Assembly: GCA_009786175.1 (NCBI GenBank)
Contig: WQTQ01000120.1
Coordinates: 1-8,818, forward strand
Reading direction: 5' to 3'
From: Bacillota bacterium
GTDB lineage: Bacteria > Bacillota_A > Clostridia > Lachnospirales > WQUN01
Length of the DNA: 8,818 nucleotides
In this document: positions 1-6,026 of the stretch, one piece after another
How positions within the stretch are numbered: the stretch's first letter is position 1
Layout of the letters: the number at the start of each line of letters is the position of its first letter
Position numbers and translations under genes: made by a program
Notes under the pieces: generated by a model
What the model was told of the DNA's origin: nothing
What the model saw: the letters and a program-made list of their open reading frames with translations, nothing else
The model's database searches: none

Positions 1-416
1 TACTTGTTTAACTGGTCGAAAGTCGCGCTGTTGCCGCCGCGCCTGCAGCTTACAATTGCCGCGCCAAATTTCATGCGCCGCTTCGCCCAGTCTCCGCTGT
101 AAAACAGACGGTCGCAGAAGGATGTGATTGCGCCGGTGGCACTGGCAAAATGCACGGCAGAGCCGATAATAAGGCCGTCCGCTTCTTCAAAAGCCGCCGC
201 TACTGTGTTTACCATATCGTTATCAAATGCGCATTTACCTGCTGTAGCAGGCCGCTTACATACGCGGCAAGATGTGCAACCGACAATGGGCTTTTTGCCT
301 ACCTGAAAAATTTCGGAATCTACGCCGTTTTTCGCAAGCTGTTCCTTAATAATGCTAAGCCCTGTAAATGTACAGCCATTTTCGTTTGGGCTGCCGTTAA
401 TCATAATTACTTTCAT
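1..416 (-). CDS. NADPH-dependent FMN reductase / iron-sulfur flavoprotein-like protein (partial, C-terminus off window)
   Basis: This is the last visible gene of the lexA operon. Its start codon is at 416 and 138 residues can be read before the window edge, so the C-terminus is missing. The N-terminus MKVIMINGSPNENGCTF is the flavodoxin-like strand and FMN-phosphate loop (GSPxxxGxT) of the NADPH-dependent FMN reductase family. A cysteine cluster follows (Cys47, Cys50, Cys53, Cys62, in GCTSCRVCK...KCAFDND). It resembles the cluster of iron-sulfur flavoproteins and related multimeric flavodoxin WrbA-like reductases. The stretch GLIIGSAVHFASATG at 81-95 is the second flavin-contacting loop. AAGGAGG lies 8 nt before the ATG. 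The gene overlaps the end of the acetyltransferase gene by 20 bp, so translation is probably coupled. Likely role: cytoplasmic two-electron reduction of flavin, quinone or metal substrates. The exact substrate cannot be read from the sequence, and whether the cysteines hold an Fe-S cluster is inference. Confidence 0.85.
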   Translation of the reverse strand, partial: MKVIMINGSPNENGCTFTGLSIIKEQLAKNGVDSEIFQVGKKPIVGCTSCRVCKRPATAGKCAFDNDMVNTVAAAFEEADGLIIGSAVHFASATGAITSFCDRLFYSGDWAKRRMKFGAAIVSCRRGGNSATFDQLNK

Positions 417-900
417 TTGAAAACCTCCTTATTTCAAACTCAAACTCATGGGCAATGGGAATGCCGTCGCACCCGGTTAGGGGTATCTGCGGCTTTAGTT
501 TTCTGGCTTCGTTTACTGCGTTAATGTGAACCGCTTTAAGGGCAAACCCAAACCGCTGATAAAACCTGATTGCGCGGGTATTGTCATTGGTGGTAATAAG
601 CCAAACGCGCTTGCAGCCTGCATCATCTGCGGCTTTGATAATGGCCTTCACCAACGCACTGCCTACGCCCTGGCCTTGCCGCAAGCTTTCCAAAACAGTA
701 ATTTCGCAATTATCACCCGAAATATGAAATAGGCCGTAGGCAATAATCATTCCGTTTTCTACGGCTACAAAACCGGGGTGCGTACGCGTGTCGTGCAGCA
801 CCCCTCTTGTGACGATGTATGGGCCGCCCCAGTTTTCGGCAATTTGCCGCTCTACAAAGGGCCTGGTGCCTGCAGTAATGCGCTCGATGGATGAATACAT
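397..900 (-). CDS. GNAT family N-acetyltransferase
   Basis: This 167-residue protein has a full Gcn5-related N-acetyltransferase fold. Beta strands run through GFVAVENGMIIAYGLF (43-58). The acetyl-CoA pyrophosphate loop is RQGQGVGSAL (74-83). The following helix and strand AGCKRVWLITTNDNTRAIRFY (94-114) and FGF (117-119) are the usual C-terminal part. The end (ARKLKPQIPLTGCDGIPIAHE) resembles the C-terminus of a common Firmicutes GNAT subgroup. It would transfer acetyl from acetyl-CoA to an amine on a small molecule or protein; the substrate is unknown. The gene starts 5 bp after the nitroreductase stop. Its Shine-Dalgarno is weak (AAGGGC about 7 nt upstream), which suggests coupling to the preceding gene. 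Its 3' end overlaps the flavoprotein gene by 20 bp. An antibiotic or toxin acetyltransferase role would fit the neighbouring exporter but is not shown. Confidence 0.88.
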   Translation of the reverse strand: MYSSIERITAGTRPFVERQIAENWGGPYIVTRGVLHDTRTHPGFVAVENGMIIAYGLFHISGDNCEITVLESLRQGQGVGSALVKAIIKAADDAGCKRVWLITTNDNTRAIRFYQRFGFALKAVHINAVNEARKLKPQIPLTGCDGIPIAHEFEFEIRRFSNESNYD

Positions 901-905
901 GACAG

Positions 906-1445
906 TTAGCCCTTTTTTACGCCATAGCGGCCATAGGAAACCCGCTGTTCAAAAGGCAATTTTTCTCTTTTGCCGCCGTCACCGTCGGGCTTGCCAATGG
1001 GAAGCACTGCCCATAGGTGGAAATTTTCCGGCGCGCCTAATACTTTCAGCGCGGCTTTTTGCTTGCCTTCGTCAAAATACGGGCTGTCCAGCCACAGGGA
1101 TACATAGTCCATGGCTGTTGCCGCCAGAAGCATATTTTCCACCGCGGCAGAATAATCTTCTTTTTCAAAGTTAACTGCGCCTGCCGGAGTTAGCGCGCTG
1201 TTTGTAAGTACTGCAATTGCCGCCGGGGCAGATTCAAGGATTCCCCAGCCCGGCGCGGCTTCGCACAAAGGGTCAAGAACGTCCCTGTTTGGCAGGATAA
1301 TTAACTGCACGGTTTGCCTGTTGGCACCGCTTGGTGCGTCCAGACCTGCTTGGGCAATGCGCTCCAGGTCTGCAAGGGGCACGGGCGCGGACGAAAATTT
1401 TGCCTTGTGGGAATAGCGTTTTGATACAACTTCAAAAAAATCCAT
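906..1445 (-). CDS. Nitroreductase family protein (FMN-dependent)
   Basis: This 179-residue protein is typical of small nitroreductases. The N-terminal SKRYSHKAKF (8-17) is the FMN-phosphate-binding RRS.RxF-type motif. APSGANRQ (37-44) is the classic flavin-contacting APSxxNxQ motif. The helix DYSAAVENMLLAATAMDYVSLWLDS (97-121) matches the family's dimer/FMN helix, although its usual glycine-rich end is replaced by DYVSLW. VLPIGKPDG (147-155) followed by KREKLPFEQRVSYG is the conserved C-terminal part. It would be a cytoplasmic FMN enzyme using NAD(P)H to reduce nitro compounds, quinones or related electrophiles. AGAAAGGA lies about 8 nt before the ATG. The gene starts 18 bp after the MATE stop and ends 5 bp before the acetyltransferase. 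Family assignment is firm; the substrate is unknown. Confidence 0.9.
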   Translation of the reverse strand: MDFFEVVSKRYSHKAKFSSAPVPLADLERIAQAGLDAPSGANRQTVQLIILPNRDVLDPLCEAAPGWGILESAPAAIAVLTNSALTPAGAVNFEKEDYSAAVENMLLAATAMDYVSLWLDSPYFDEGKQKAALKVLGAPENFHLWAVLPIGKPDGDGGKREKLPFEQRVSYGRYGVKKG

Positions 1446-1463
1446 AGGAATTTTCCTTTCTAT

Positions 1464-2885
1464 TTACTCTCTTTTTACAAGCCCCTTTGTGCGCCACTTA
1501 CCAAACCTGTAGGCCAGTATGCCCAGCATGCAATTGGTGGTCCAGCCTGCCAAAAGGGAGAAAAACAATGCTTCCGGTCTGCCGAAAAAATGCACAAATA
1601 AGTAAGCTGTTGGTACGCGTACCACAATCGTATTAATAATCGCCGCCCACATTGGGGTAACGGCATCCCCCGCGCCGCGGATTGCGCCCCACAGCACCAT
1701 GTTGACACCAAAAATTACATATCCAATGGCCAAAATGCGCAGCATTCGCAAGGCCATTACAATTACTTCTTCCGTTTCCGTAAACAGCCCGGCTATGTGG
1801 TGGCCAAAAATAAGCACTGCCGCAACCAGCACAACTGCTGTGCCAATGGTCATACAAATGCTTTGCTTTACTCCGCTGCTAAGCCTATCCAGCCTGCCTG
1901 CGCCCATGTTTTGCCCTGCGTAAACAGTCATTGCGTTACCGAAGGAAAAGTTGGGCATCATTACAAAGCTGTCTATGCGCATAACAATAATATTTACGGC
2001 CAAAAACATTGGCCCAAAGCTGTTTGCAAGGGGCTGGACAATCATCATTGCTATAGCAAAAATGGCCTGTGAAGCGGCAGTTGGTATCCCAAGTTTTAAA
2101 AGCTGGTTTGCGTATTCTTTTTTGGGGCGAAGGTACTTTAGGCTAAGGTCGAAAACATCGCGCATTTGCCCCAACCTGCGCAAGCACAAAAGGCTGGTTA
2201 AGCCCTGGGCAAAAACCGTGCCCACCGCCGCCCCCCAAACTCCAAAGCCAAAGCCCGGCATGGCAACACCGAACAGTGTCCAGGCCCCCGCTTCCGGGAT
2301 TAGCAGCAAGTTTAGGAAAATGTTAAGTATACTTGTGACGGCAAGGTACAAAAGGGGCGAAAAAGCATCCCCCAAGCCCCGCAAAATGCCCGACAGTATA
2401 TTAAAATACGCCATCCCCAAAATGCCCACCATAAGGACGGTCATATACAATACGCTGTCGTCAATAATTTCTGCCGGTGTATCCAGCAATAACAAAAGAG
2501 GACGTGTCACAAATGGCCCAATTACCATCATTACCACGCCTAAAATTGTAGTTAACGTAAGAGCCGCGCCTATGGTATGGGAAAGATCTTCACGTCTTTT
2601 TGCACCAAAATATTGGGCAACCATAACCCCCGCACCCATAGAGATACCCATCATAATAACCATAAGCAGGAAGAACATGGGAATACTGCTGCCTACTGCC
2701 GCTAAAGCGTTGTCGCCGACAAACCGCCCTAAAATAATGGCATCTGCCGTAGAATACATTTGTTGAAACAAGTTGCCTATCAAAAGCGGTACCGTAAAAA
2801 GAAGCAGGCTTTTCCATGGCTTGCCTTGCGTCATATCGATACCGGAAAGCATTTGCTTAAATTTAGAAAGTGCTGTAAATGTCAA
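1464..2885 (-). CDS. MATE family multidrug/toxin efflux transporter
   Basis: A 473-residue polytopic membrane protein if the TTG start at 2885 is used. It has about twelve hydrophobic segments in two similar halves, as expected for MATE transporters (usual length about 450). The first helix region includes LLLFTVPLLIGNLFQQMYST followed by DAIILGRFVG and the conserved ALAAVGSS stretch. The matching half-two features are LGIPTAASQAIFAIAMM and MTVYAGQNMGAGR, with the QN..G motif of the family. These pumps export cationic drugs or metabolites using Na+ or H+ gradients. The TTG start is preferred because AAGGCGG (2893-2899) sits 7 nt upstream, overlapping the lexA stop codon. In-frame ATGs at 2852 (462 aa) and 2834 (456 aa) lack good ribosome sites but match the usual N-terminus better, so the start is uncertain. 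The position directly behind lexA recalls E. coli lexA-dinF, where DinF is also a MATE protein. Confidence 0.93.
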   Translation of the reverse strand: MTFTALSKFKQMLSGIDMTQGKPWKSLLLFTVPLLIGNLFQQMYSTADAIILGRFVGDNALAAVGSSIPMFFLLMVIMMGISMGAGVMVAQYFGAKRREDLSHTIGAALTLTTILGVVMMVIGPFVTRPLLLLLDTPAEIIDDSVLYMTVLMVGILGMAYFNILSGILRGLGDAFSPLLYLAVTSILNIFLNLLLIPEAGAWTLFGVAMPGFGFGVWGAAVGTVFAQGLTSLLCLRRLGQMRDVFDLSLKYLRPKKEYANQLLKLGIPTAASQAIFAIAMMIVQPLANSFGPMFLAVNIIVMRIDSFVMMPNFSFGNAMTVYAGQNMGAGRLDRLSSGVKQSICMTIGTAVVLVAAVLIFGHHIAGLFTETEEVIVMALRMLRILAIGYVIFGVNMVLWGAIRGAGDAVTPMWAAIINTIVVRVPTAYLFVHFFGRPEALFFSLLAGWTTNCMLGILAYRFGKWRTKGLVKRE

Positions 2886-2892
2886 ACCGTTA

Positions 2893-2899
2893 CCGCCTT
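2893..2899 (-). promoter_or_regulatory. Ribosome binding site of MATE gene overlapping lexA stop
   Basis: AAGGCGG on the minus strand lies 7 nt before the TTG at 2885 and covers part of the lexA TAA (2898-2900). This placement supports the TTG start and translational coupling of the transporter to lexA. Confidence 0.5.
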
Positions 2900-3509
2900 A
2901 ATATCGCCTGTACAAACCAATAACTTTGCCCAATACTTCGCAGTCCGGCACTATGATTGGCTCGAAATAGGAATTCGCCGGGCTTAAGCGAATGTTTTCC
3001 CCATCCCGATAGAACTTTTTAACCGTGGCAGAATCGTCCAGCAGTGCGACTACAATGTCACCGTCAATGGCGGTTTGCTGCTGCCGTACCAGTACTAAAT
3101 CTCCGTTAAAAATACCATCATCCATCATGCTGTCGCCCTTGATATGCAGCATAAAGCAGGTGTCGTTTTTTACATAGTCGATTGGAATAGGGAAAGTGTC
3201 TTCGATGTTTTCTTCCGCCAAGATAGGTATACCCGCCGCTACCTGCCCCACGATGGGTACGTTTACCAGCTCGCGGGTACTGTTGTAAAAATCCTCTTCC
3301 AAAATTTCTGTAGAGCGGTTTTTTGTCGGCGAACGGCGGATGTAGCCCTTACGCTCCAGTGTCTCTAAATGGGCGTGTACGGTAGAAGTAGAGCTAAGCC
3401 CAACGGCATCGCATATTTCACGCACTGTTGGGGGGTATCCGTGTTGGCGTATTTCAGATTTGAGAAAATCCAGAATAAGTTTTTGTTTTGAAGTTAATGT
3501 TCCCGGCAT
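2898..3509 (-). CDS. lexA: LexA, SOS repressor and self-cleaving protease
   Basis: A complete 203-residue LexA. The N-terminal winged HTH is residues 1-70: [14 protein letters not shown], then [20 protein letters not shown] (28-47) with the recognition helix, then the wing RKGYIRRSP. The self-cleavage site is Ala92-Gly93 in [10 protein letters not shown]. Ser127 (KGDSM) is the nucleophile and Lys164 (TVKKF) the general base, 37 residues apart as in E. coli LexA. On DNA damage, RecA filaments trigger autocleavage and derepression. The ATG at 3509 is chosen over upstream in-frame codons because AGAAAGGAAG (3516-3525) sits 6 nt before it and the protein then begins MPGTLTSKQ like other LexA proteins. 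It heads a five-gene operon. Its own promoter carries operator-like sequences, consistent with autoregulation. The helix [10 protein letters not shown] is of Gram-positive type. Confidence 0.97.
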   Translation of the reverse strand: MPGTLTSKQKLILDFLKSEIRQHGYPPTVREICDAVGLSSTSTVHAHLETLERKGYIRRSPTKNRSTEILEEDFYNSTRELVNVPIVGQVAAGIPILAEENIEDTFPIPIDYVKNDTCFMLHIKGDSMMDDGIFNGDLVLVRQQQTAIDGDIVVALLDDSATVKKFYRDGENIRLSPANSYFEPIIVPDCEVLGKVIGLYRRY

Positions 3510-3515
3510 GGGAAT

Positions 3516-3525
3516 CTTCCTTTCT
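3516..3525 (-). promoter_or_regulatory. lexA ribosome binding site
   Basis: AGAAAGGAAG on the minus strand ends 6 nt before the ATG at 3509. It decides the start against in-frame upstream codons, which would add about 25 residues absent from the LexA family. Confidence 0.8.
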
Positions 3526-3542
3526 TTAGATGGAGTAGAAAG

Positions 3543-3554
3543 TACCATATGTAT
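3543..3554 (-). promoter_or_regulatory. Candidate LexA operator at lexA transcription start
   Basis: On the minus strand this reads ATACATATGGTA. It matches 8 of 12 positions of the Gram-positive LexA box core GAACATATGTTC, including the central ACATATG. It overlaps the last bases of the -10 and the expected transcription start, where a bound repressor would block initiation. The outer GAAC/GTTC half-sites are imperfect, so the assignment is tentative. Confidence 0.4.
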
Positions 3555-3581
3555 TATGCCAGCAAGGGCGGATAATGTAAA
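3553..3581 (-). promoter_or_regulatory. lexA operon promoter (sigma-A type)
   Basis: On the minus strand the -35 is TTTACA (3576-3581) and the -10 is CATAAT (3553-3558), separated by exactly 17 nt; each is one base off consensus. The predicted start near 3546 gives a leader of about 37 nt. It is the only good promoter seen for lexA and, given the short gaps downstream, probably serves all five genes. Confidence 0.7.
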
Positions 3582-3587
3582 CATTAT
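3572..3587. repeat. 16-bp palindrome ATAATGT-AA-ACATTAT over lexA -35
   Basis: Perfect 7-bp inverted repeat arms (3572-3578 and 3581-3587) around a 2-nt centre cover the lexA -35 hexamer. The symmetry and position suggest an operator for a dimeric repressor. It does not match the classical LexA box, so it could be a divergent LexA site or a site for another regulator. There is no T-tract, so it is not a terminator. Confidence 0.5.
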
Positions 3588-3624
3588 TTATGATGTAGGA
3601 ACTTTTTTGCGAAATTTACGTTTA

Positions 3625-3630
3625 TATAAA
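3625..3630 (+). promoter_or_regulatory. Possible -10 element of the lipoprotein gene
   Basis: TATAAA lies 38 nt before the start codon at 3669 in an AT-rich leader. No convincing -35 is seen at 16-18 nt upstream, so this is a weak call based on position and the -10 match only. Confidence 0.25.
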
Positions 3631-3668
3631 TGTAAAACAAAAACAGATGTGTAAAGGAGCAATTGACA

Positions 3669-4241
3669 ATGAAAAAATCTGCAAAAATTTTAGTAACTTT
3701 AGGCGCAGCAGGAATGCTGGCACTAACTGCCTGCGCCACAGCGGACGTCGTAGATGAAATTGAAGCTATGTTTGGTTTAGCCCCAATCGCGGGAATTGAA
3801 CCATTCGAGGCCGCAGGCGGCTACATGGACATAGAAGGCGGCCCGGCGTTACTTTCCCCGGAAGATCTCGACATGCTTTGGTCAGGTACGTTCGACCCGG
3901 AAACGGTGCAAATTATTATCCATGACGAAGCCATTGACGCCCCCACACCTTTTATAGACAGCCAAGCAGGTACCGTGATGCTGCCGCTTGTGGCTATTGC
4001 AGAAGCGTTGGGCTACACCGTGGCAGATGAAGGTGAAGAGGTAATAATCGGCCCGGGTACCATTGTTACCGCCGGTGTAAACAGCTACTCCCGCGGCAGG
4101 GAAGCCGCAAGAGAACTTACATCTGCCCCGATAATTGTAGATGGCGTAATGTTTGTACCGTGGGAATTTTTCCAGGAAATACTGTCCTACGCGGCCATGG
4201 CAAGTGACGGAAATATTATTTTCGCGCCTACTACCCCCTGA
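3669..4241 (+). CDS. Stalk-domain (copper amine oxidase N-like) lipoprotein
   Basis: A 190-residue exported lipoprotein. The signal peptide is MKKSAKILVTLGAAGMLA, with lipobox LTAC ending at Cys22, which would be lipidated and anchored to the outer face of the membrane. After an acidic linker, residues 78-187 match the copper amine oxidase N-terminal domain ('stalk') repeat pattern. Evidence includes VQIIIHDEAI, then TVMLPLVAIAEALGYTV (102-118), a short EEVIIGPG strand pair, then APIIVDGVMFVPWEFFQEIL (153-172) and NIIF. Such domains are common on Clostridia surface proteins and have a structural or binding role, with no known enzyme activity. The ATG at 3669 is chosen because AAAGGAG (3653-3659) is 9 nt upstream; a TTG at 3663 is too close. 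The gene is divergent from lexA and has its own terminator, so it is probably monocistronic. Its function is unknown. Confidence 0.85.
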   Translation: MKKSAKILVTLGAAGMLALTACATADVVDEIEAMFGLAPIAGIEPFEAAGGYMDIEGGPALLSPEDLDMLWSGTFDPETVQIIIHDEAIDAPTPFIDSQAGTVMLPLVAIAEALGYTVADEGEEVIIGPGTIVTAGVNSYSRGREAARELTSAPIIVDGVMFVPWEFFQEILSYAAMASDGNIIFAPTTP

Positions 4242-4262
4242 TATCAGGGGGTAGCCCCTTTT
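4231..4262 (+). terminator. Rho-independent terminator after lipoprotein gene
   Basis: A perfect 24-bp palindrome (4231-4254) folds as a 10-bp stem CTACCCCCTG / CAGGGGGTAG with loop ATAT. The stop codon lies inside the left arm. A short T4 follows after CCCC (4259-4262). The palindrome could also stop transcripts from the convergent gene ending at 4269, but no T-run is seen on that strand. Confidence 0.7.
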
Positions 4263-4268
4263 CTGCGG

Positions 4269-5084
4269 TTACTTTAATATCTCTGCCACCATTTGGATAT
4301 TTTCCAGCGGCTGGTCTACATATTTGGGGAACATCCCCACCATTACCGTGTCGATAGGCTTAATGCTGCGGTAAGTTTCTTCAAACGCGGCGCGCACATT
4401 TTCCTTTGTGCCGCAGCGGCGGGAAGCCCCCAGTACTTTAAAGGCGATACACGGCTTTGGCGTGCTGCGGATGGCTTCAAAAGCGATGGCCCGGTCTTCC
4501 TCAAAAAACGGCTCGTCAAATTGCGGGTAGCCGGAAATGGACGATGAAACCCGCTCTATCCTGCTAAGGTTGTACACGCAAACCATGTAAAAGTCTACGT
4601 CCCAGCCTTCTGCGTCCGCTTGTTTTACAATCTCCGGCATATGGGTACACATGCCCACAGCCAGGCCCGTGGCGCGTATGACGGCCAGCCTGTTTTGTAT
4701 TTCGTCAATTTTCCCTTCCTTGTACAACGCGTCGGTGATGGTGCCGTGTAAGTAAATGGCCGCCGCGCCGTGCCGCTTACAGTTTTGTACATGGGTGGCG
4801 AAAGGGGCAAGCTCCGGCGCAGTTTGGGCAACCCAGTTCATTTTGCCGCCCTGGTTGCGGTACTCCCGCAGCAGGGCAATCATTTGCGCGTCGTTGCGGA
4901 CAGAGAATGTCTTCATGCCAAGTTCTTCGCAGCGGAACATGGTCTTTTTGATATTTTCCATGGTAAAGTAGTTTAGCATTTCTTCGTTCATTTCATCTGT
5001 TGTGTGGGAATGGCCTTTAAACGGGTTGCCGCCCAATATAAGCCGTGAAACTTCTGCTGTGCTCAGGAAAGTTGTGGGTATCAT
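4269..5084 (-). CDS. TIM-barrel protein, aldo/keto reductase-like, function unknown
   Basis: A 271-residue cytoplasmic protein. The start (EVSRLILGGNPFKGHSH, 11-27) resembles the first strand and turn of aldo/keto reductases. The end (IDTVMVGMFPKYVDQPLENI, 244-263) resembles their C-terminal strand followed by a helix. Alternating strand-helix units between (MKTFSVRND, KMNWVAQTAP, AAAIYLHGT, GLAVGMCTHMPE, VDFYMVCVYN, PCIAFKVLGA) fit an eight-fold barrel. The usual Asp-Tyr-Lys-His tetrad of active aldo/keto reductases is not clearly recognisable, so catalysis by that mechanism is doubtful. The His pair in GHSH and His114/His148 could bind a metal or substrate, which is inference. The ATG at 5084 is chosen because AGGAGG lies 6 nt upstream; a longer frame to 5147 lacks such a site. 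The gene is convergent with the lipoprotein gene and divergent from the HEPN/MNT pair. Confidence 0.7.
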   Translation of the reverse strand: MIPTTFLSTAEVSRLILGGNPFKGHSHTTDEMNEEMLNYFTMENIKKTMFRCEELGMKTFSVRNDAQMIALLREYRNQGGKMNWVAQTAPELAPFATHVQNCKRHGAAAIYLHGTITDALYKEGKIDEIQNRLAVIRATGLAVGMCTHMPEIVKQADAEGWDVDFYMVCVYNLSRIERVSSSISGYPQFDEPFFEEDRAIAFEAIRSTPKPCIAFKVLGASRRCGTKENVRAAFEETYRSIKPIDTVMVGMFPKYVDQPLENIQMVAEILK

Positions 5085-5128
5085 TTCGCGCCTCCTGTTA
5101 AGGTATTGTACGTGTGTATGTTGTTGAC

Positions 5129-5157
5129 ATTGTACCATTGTGTACATGTGTGGTCTA
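5129..5157 (-). promoter_or_regulatory. Promoter of TIM-barrel gene
   Basis: On the minus strand, TAGACC (5152-5157) and TACAAT (5129-5134) are separated by 17 nt. The -35 matches consensus at four of six positions and the -10 at five of six. The predicted leader is about 38 nt before the ATG at 5084. Confidence 0.5.
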
Positions 5158-5198
5158 CAAATATCACTTACACGTCATTTGAGAAACGAAAATATTAA

Positions 5199-5227
5199 TT
5201 GATGCAGGTATAACTACATGGTACAAT
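5199..5227 (+). promoter_or_regulatory. Promoter of HEPN/MNT pair
   Basis: TTGATG (5199-5204) and TACAAT (5222-5227) are separated by 17 nt. The -35 matches at four of six and the -10 at five of six positions. Transcription would begin near 5234, about 45 nt before the HEPN start. The -10 lies in the right arm of the inverted repeat. Confidence 0.6.
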
Positions 5228-5278
5228 GTGACAAAAACAAGACAACTAAGATACTCAACACAGAACGGAGTGCCAAAA

Positions 5279-5671
5279 ATGTTAGACAAAGTTGAATATT
5301 GGCTGGAACTTTGTGATGATGATGTAAAAGCTGCAACGGCTATGTTTAAATCTCAAAACTATCTATGGACAGGGTTTATTTGCCACCTTATTGCAGAAAA
5401 AGCATTGAAAGCAGCGATTGCAAATATAACGAATGAAGTACCGCCTAAGATACATGACTTGCCTAAGCTGGCGGATAAAACAGCTATAAATAGTTATATT
5501 TCGGACAAACACAAGTCATTATTGCGCAAGCTGACACCTCTGCAAATTGAGGCAAGGTATCCAGAGTATAAAGAAAGGATTAAGGCCACTCTAACAGAAG
5601 GCTACTGCAAGGAACTGCTGGAAGATACGGAGGAATTTTTATGTTGGATAAAGTGCAAGTTAGGAAAATAG
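5279..5671 (+). CDS. HEPN domain protein, partner of nucleotidyltransferase (toxin-antitoxin type)
   Basis: A 130-residue all-helical protein of the HEPN family. It shows the typical N-terminal helix VEYWLELCDDDVKAATAMFK (5-24). The core follows with YLWTGFICHLIAEKALKAAI (28-47), then the PPKIHDLPKLA turn (55-65) and LQIEARYPEYKERI (88-101). HEPN proteins paired with minimal nucleotidyltransferases act as RNase toxins or as substrate-binding partners. The Arg-x4-6-His motif of active HEPN RNases is absent: no arginine has a histidine 5-7 residues downstream. RNase toxicity is therefore doubtful. GGAG (5267-5270) is 8 nt before the ATG at 5279, so this start is chosen over a GTG at 5228, which lies inside the promoter region. 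The last 31 bp overlap the nucleotidyltransferase gene, so translation is probably coupled and the two proteins act as a complex. Confidence 0.85.
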   Translation: MLDKVEYWLELCDDDVKAATAMFKSQNYLWTGFICHLIAEKALKAAIANITNEVPPKIHDLPKLADKTAINSYISDKHKSLLRKLTPLQIEARYPEYKERIKATLTEGYCKELLEDTEEFLCWIKCKLGK

Positions 5672-5952
5672 CAGAGCAATATAAAAATAGAGTATGCCAA
5701 GTTTATAACCCAAAGCAAGTAATTATCTTTGGTTCTTATGTGAATGGTGTTCCTCATTCAGAAAGCGACATTGACATTGCAGTAATTTTTGAAAGTGTTG
5801 ATGGAGATTGGCTTGAAACTTGGGGCAACTTAATTGGACTGCGTGAAGGTATAAGTTTTGACATTGAAGCTCATATGCTTGACGAAACCTGCAATAAAAG
5901 CGGATTTTTAGACTATATCCGAGAAACAGGGGAAGTAATCTATAGCATCTAA
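5641..5952 (+). CDS. Minimal nucleotidyltransferase (MNT), antitoxin-type
   Basis: A 103-residue nucleotidyltransferase of the DNA polymerase beta superfamily. The catalytic signature is complete: G31-S32 in VIIFGSYVNG, Asp43 and Asp45 in SESDIDIAV, and a third acidic residue Asp74 in SFDIEAH. In characterised HEPN/MNT modules the MNT partner transfers AMP units to a tyrosine of the HEPN toxin and silences it. This role here is inferred from pairing. GGAGGA (5629-5634) lies 6 nt before the ATG, inside the HEPN coding region. A terminator follows 22 bp after the stop, so the pair forms a two-gene operon. Its product begins MLDKV, as does the HEPN protein, which is probably coincidence. Confidence 0.88.
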   Translation: MLDKVQVRKIAEQYKNRVCQVYNPKQVIIFGSYVNGVPHSESDIDIAVIFESVDGDWLETWGNLIGLREGISFDIEAHMLDETCNKSGFLDYIRETGEVIYSI

Positions 5953-5974
5953 TATTTATAGAATAAAATTAAAC

Positions 5975-6008
5975 CCATGAGCGAATACATCCTTCTCATG
6001 GTTTTTTT
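5975..6008 (+). terminator. Rho-independent terminator of HEPN/MNT operon
   Basis: The stem CCATGAG (5975-5981) / CTCATGG (5995-6001) has a 13-nt loop and is followed directly by T7 (6002-6008). It lies 22 bp after the MNT stop. Confidence 0.75.
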
Positions 6009-6026
6009 ATATCAATTATTCCTAAC

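Larger units (their letters stand above)
5127..5229. repeat. 12-bp inverted repeat spanning divergent promoters
   Basis: ACATTGTACCAT at 5127-5138 and its exact reverse complement ATGGTACAATGT at 5218-5229, with arms 79 bp apart. Each arm contains a TACAAT -10 box facing outward, one per strand. A shared regulator could bind both arms and control both genes. Confidence 0.6.

Noticed and set aside
150..1174. Several plus-strand open frames opposite the GNAT, nitroreductase and flavoprotein genes
   Set aside because: Their translations show no family features, while the minus-strand genes are complete with motifs and ribosome sites.
1277..1290. GAAC-N6-GTTT inside the nitroreductase gene as a possible LexA box
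   Set aside because: The spacing is 6 instead of 4 and the position is inside a coding region far from any start.
1951..2766. Long plus-strand open frame (271 codons) opposite the MATE gene
   Set aside because: It is antisense to a clear transporter, is rich in Lys/Pro/Ile with no domain pattern, and has no ribosome site; it is a shadow frame.
3510..3584. Extended LexA N-terminus of about 25 residues
   Set aside because: It runs into the promoter -10 and start site and has no counterpart in the LexA family; the ATG at 3509 has the ribosome site.
5141..5152. TGTACATGTG palindromic core as a separate operator
   Set aside because: The symmetry is short and imperfect; it lies in the spacer of the minus-strand promoter and does not add to the 12-bp inverted repeat.
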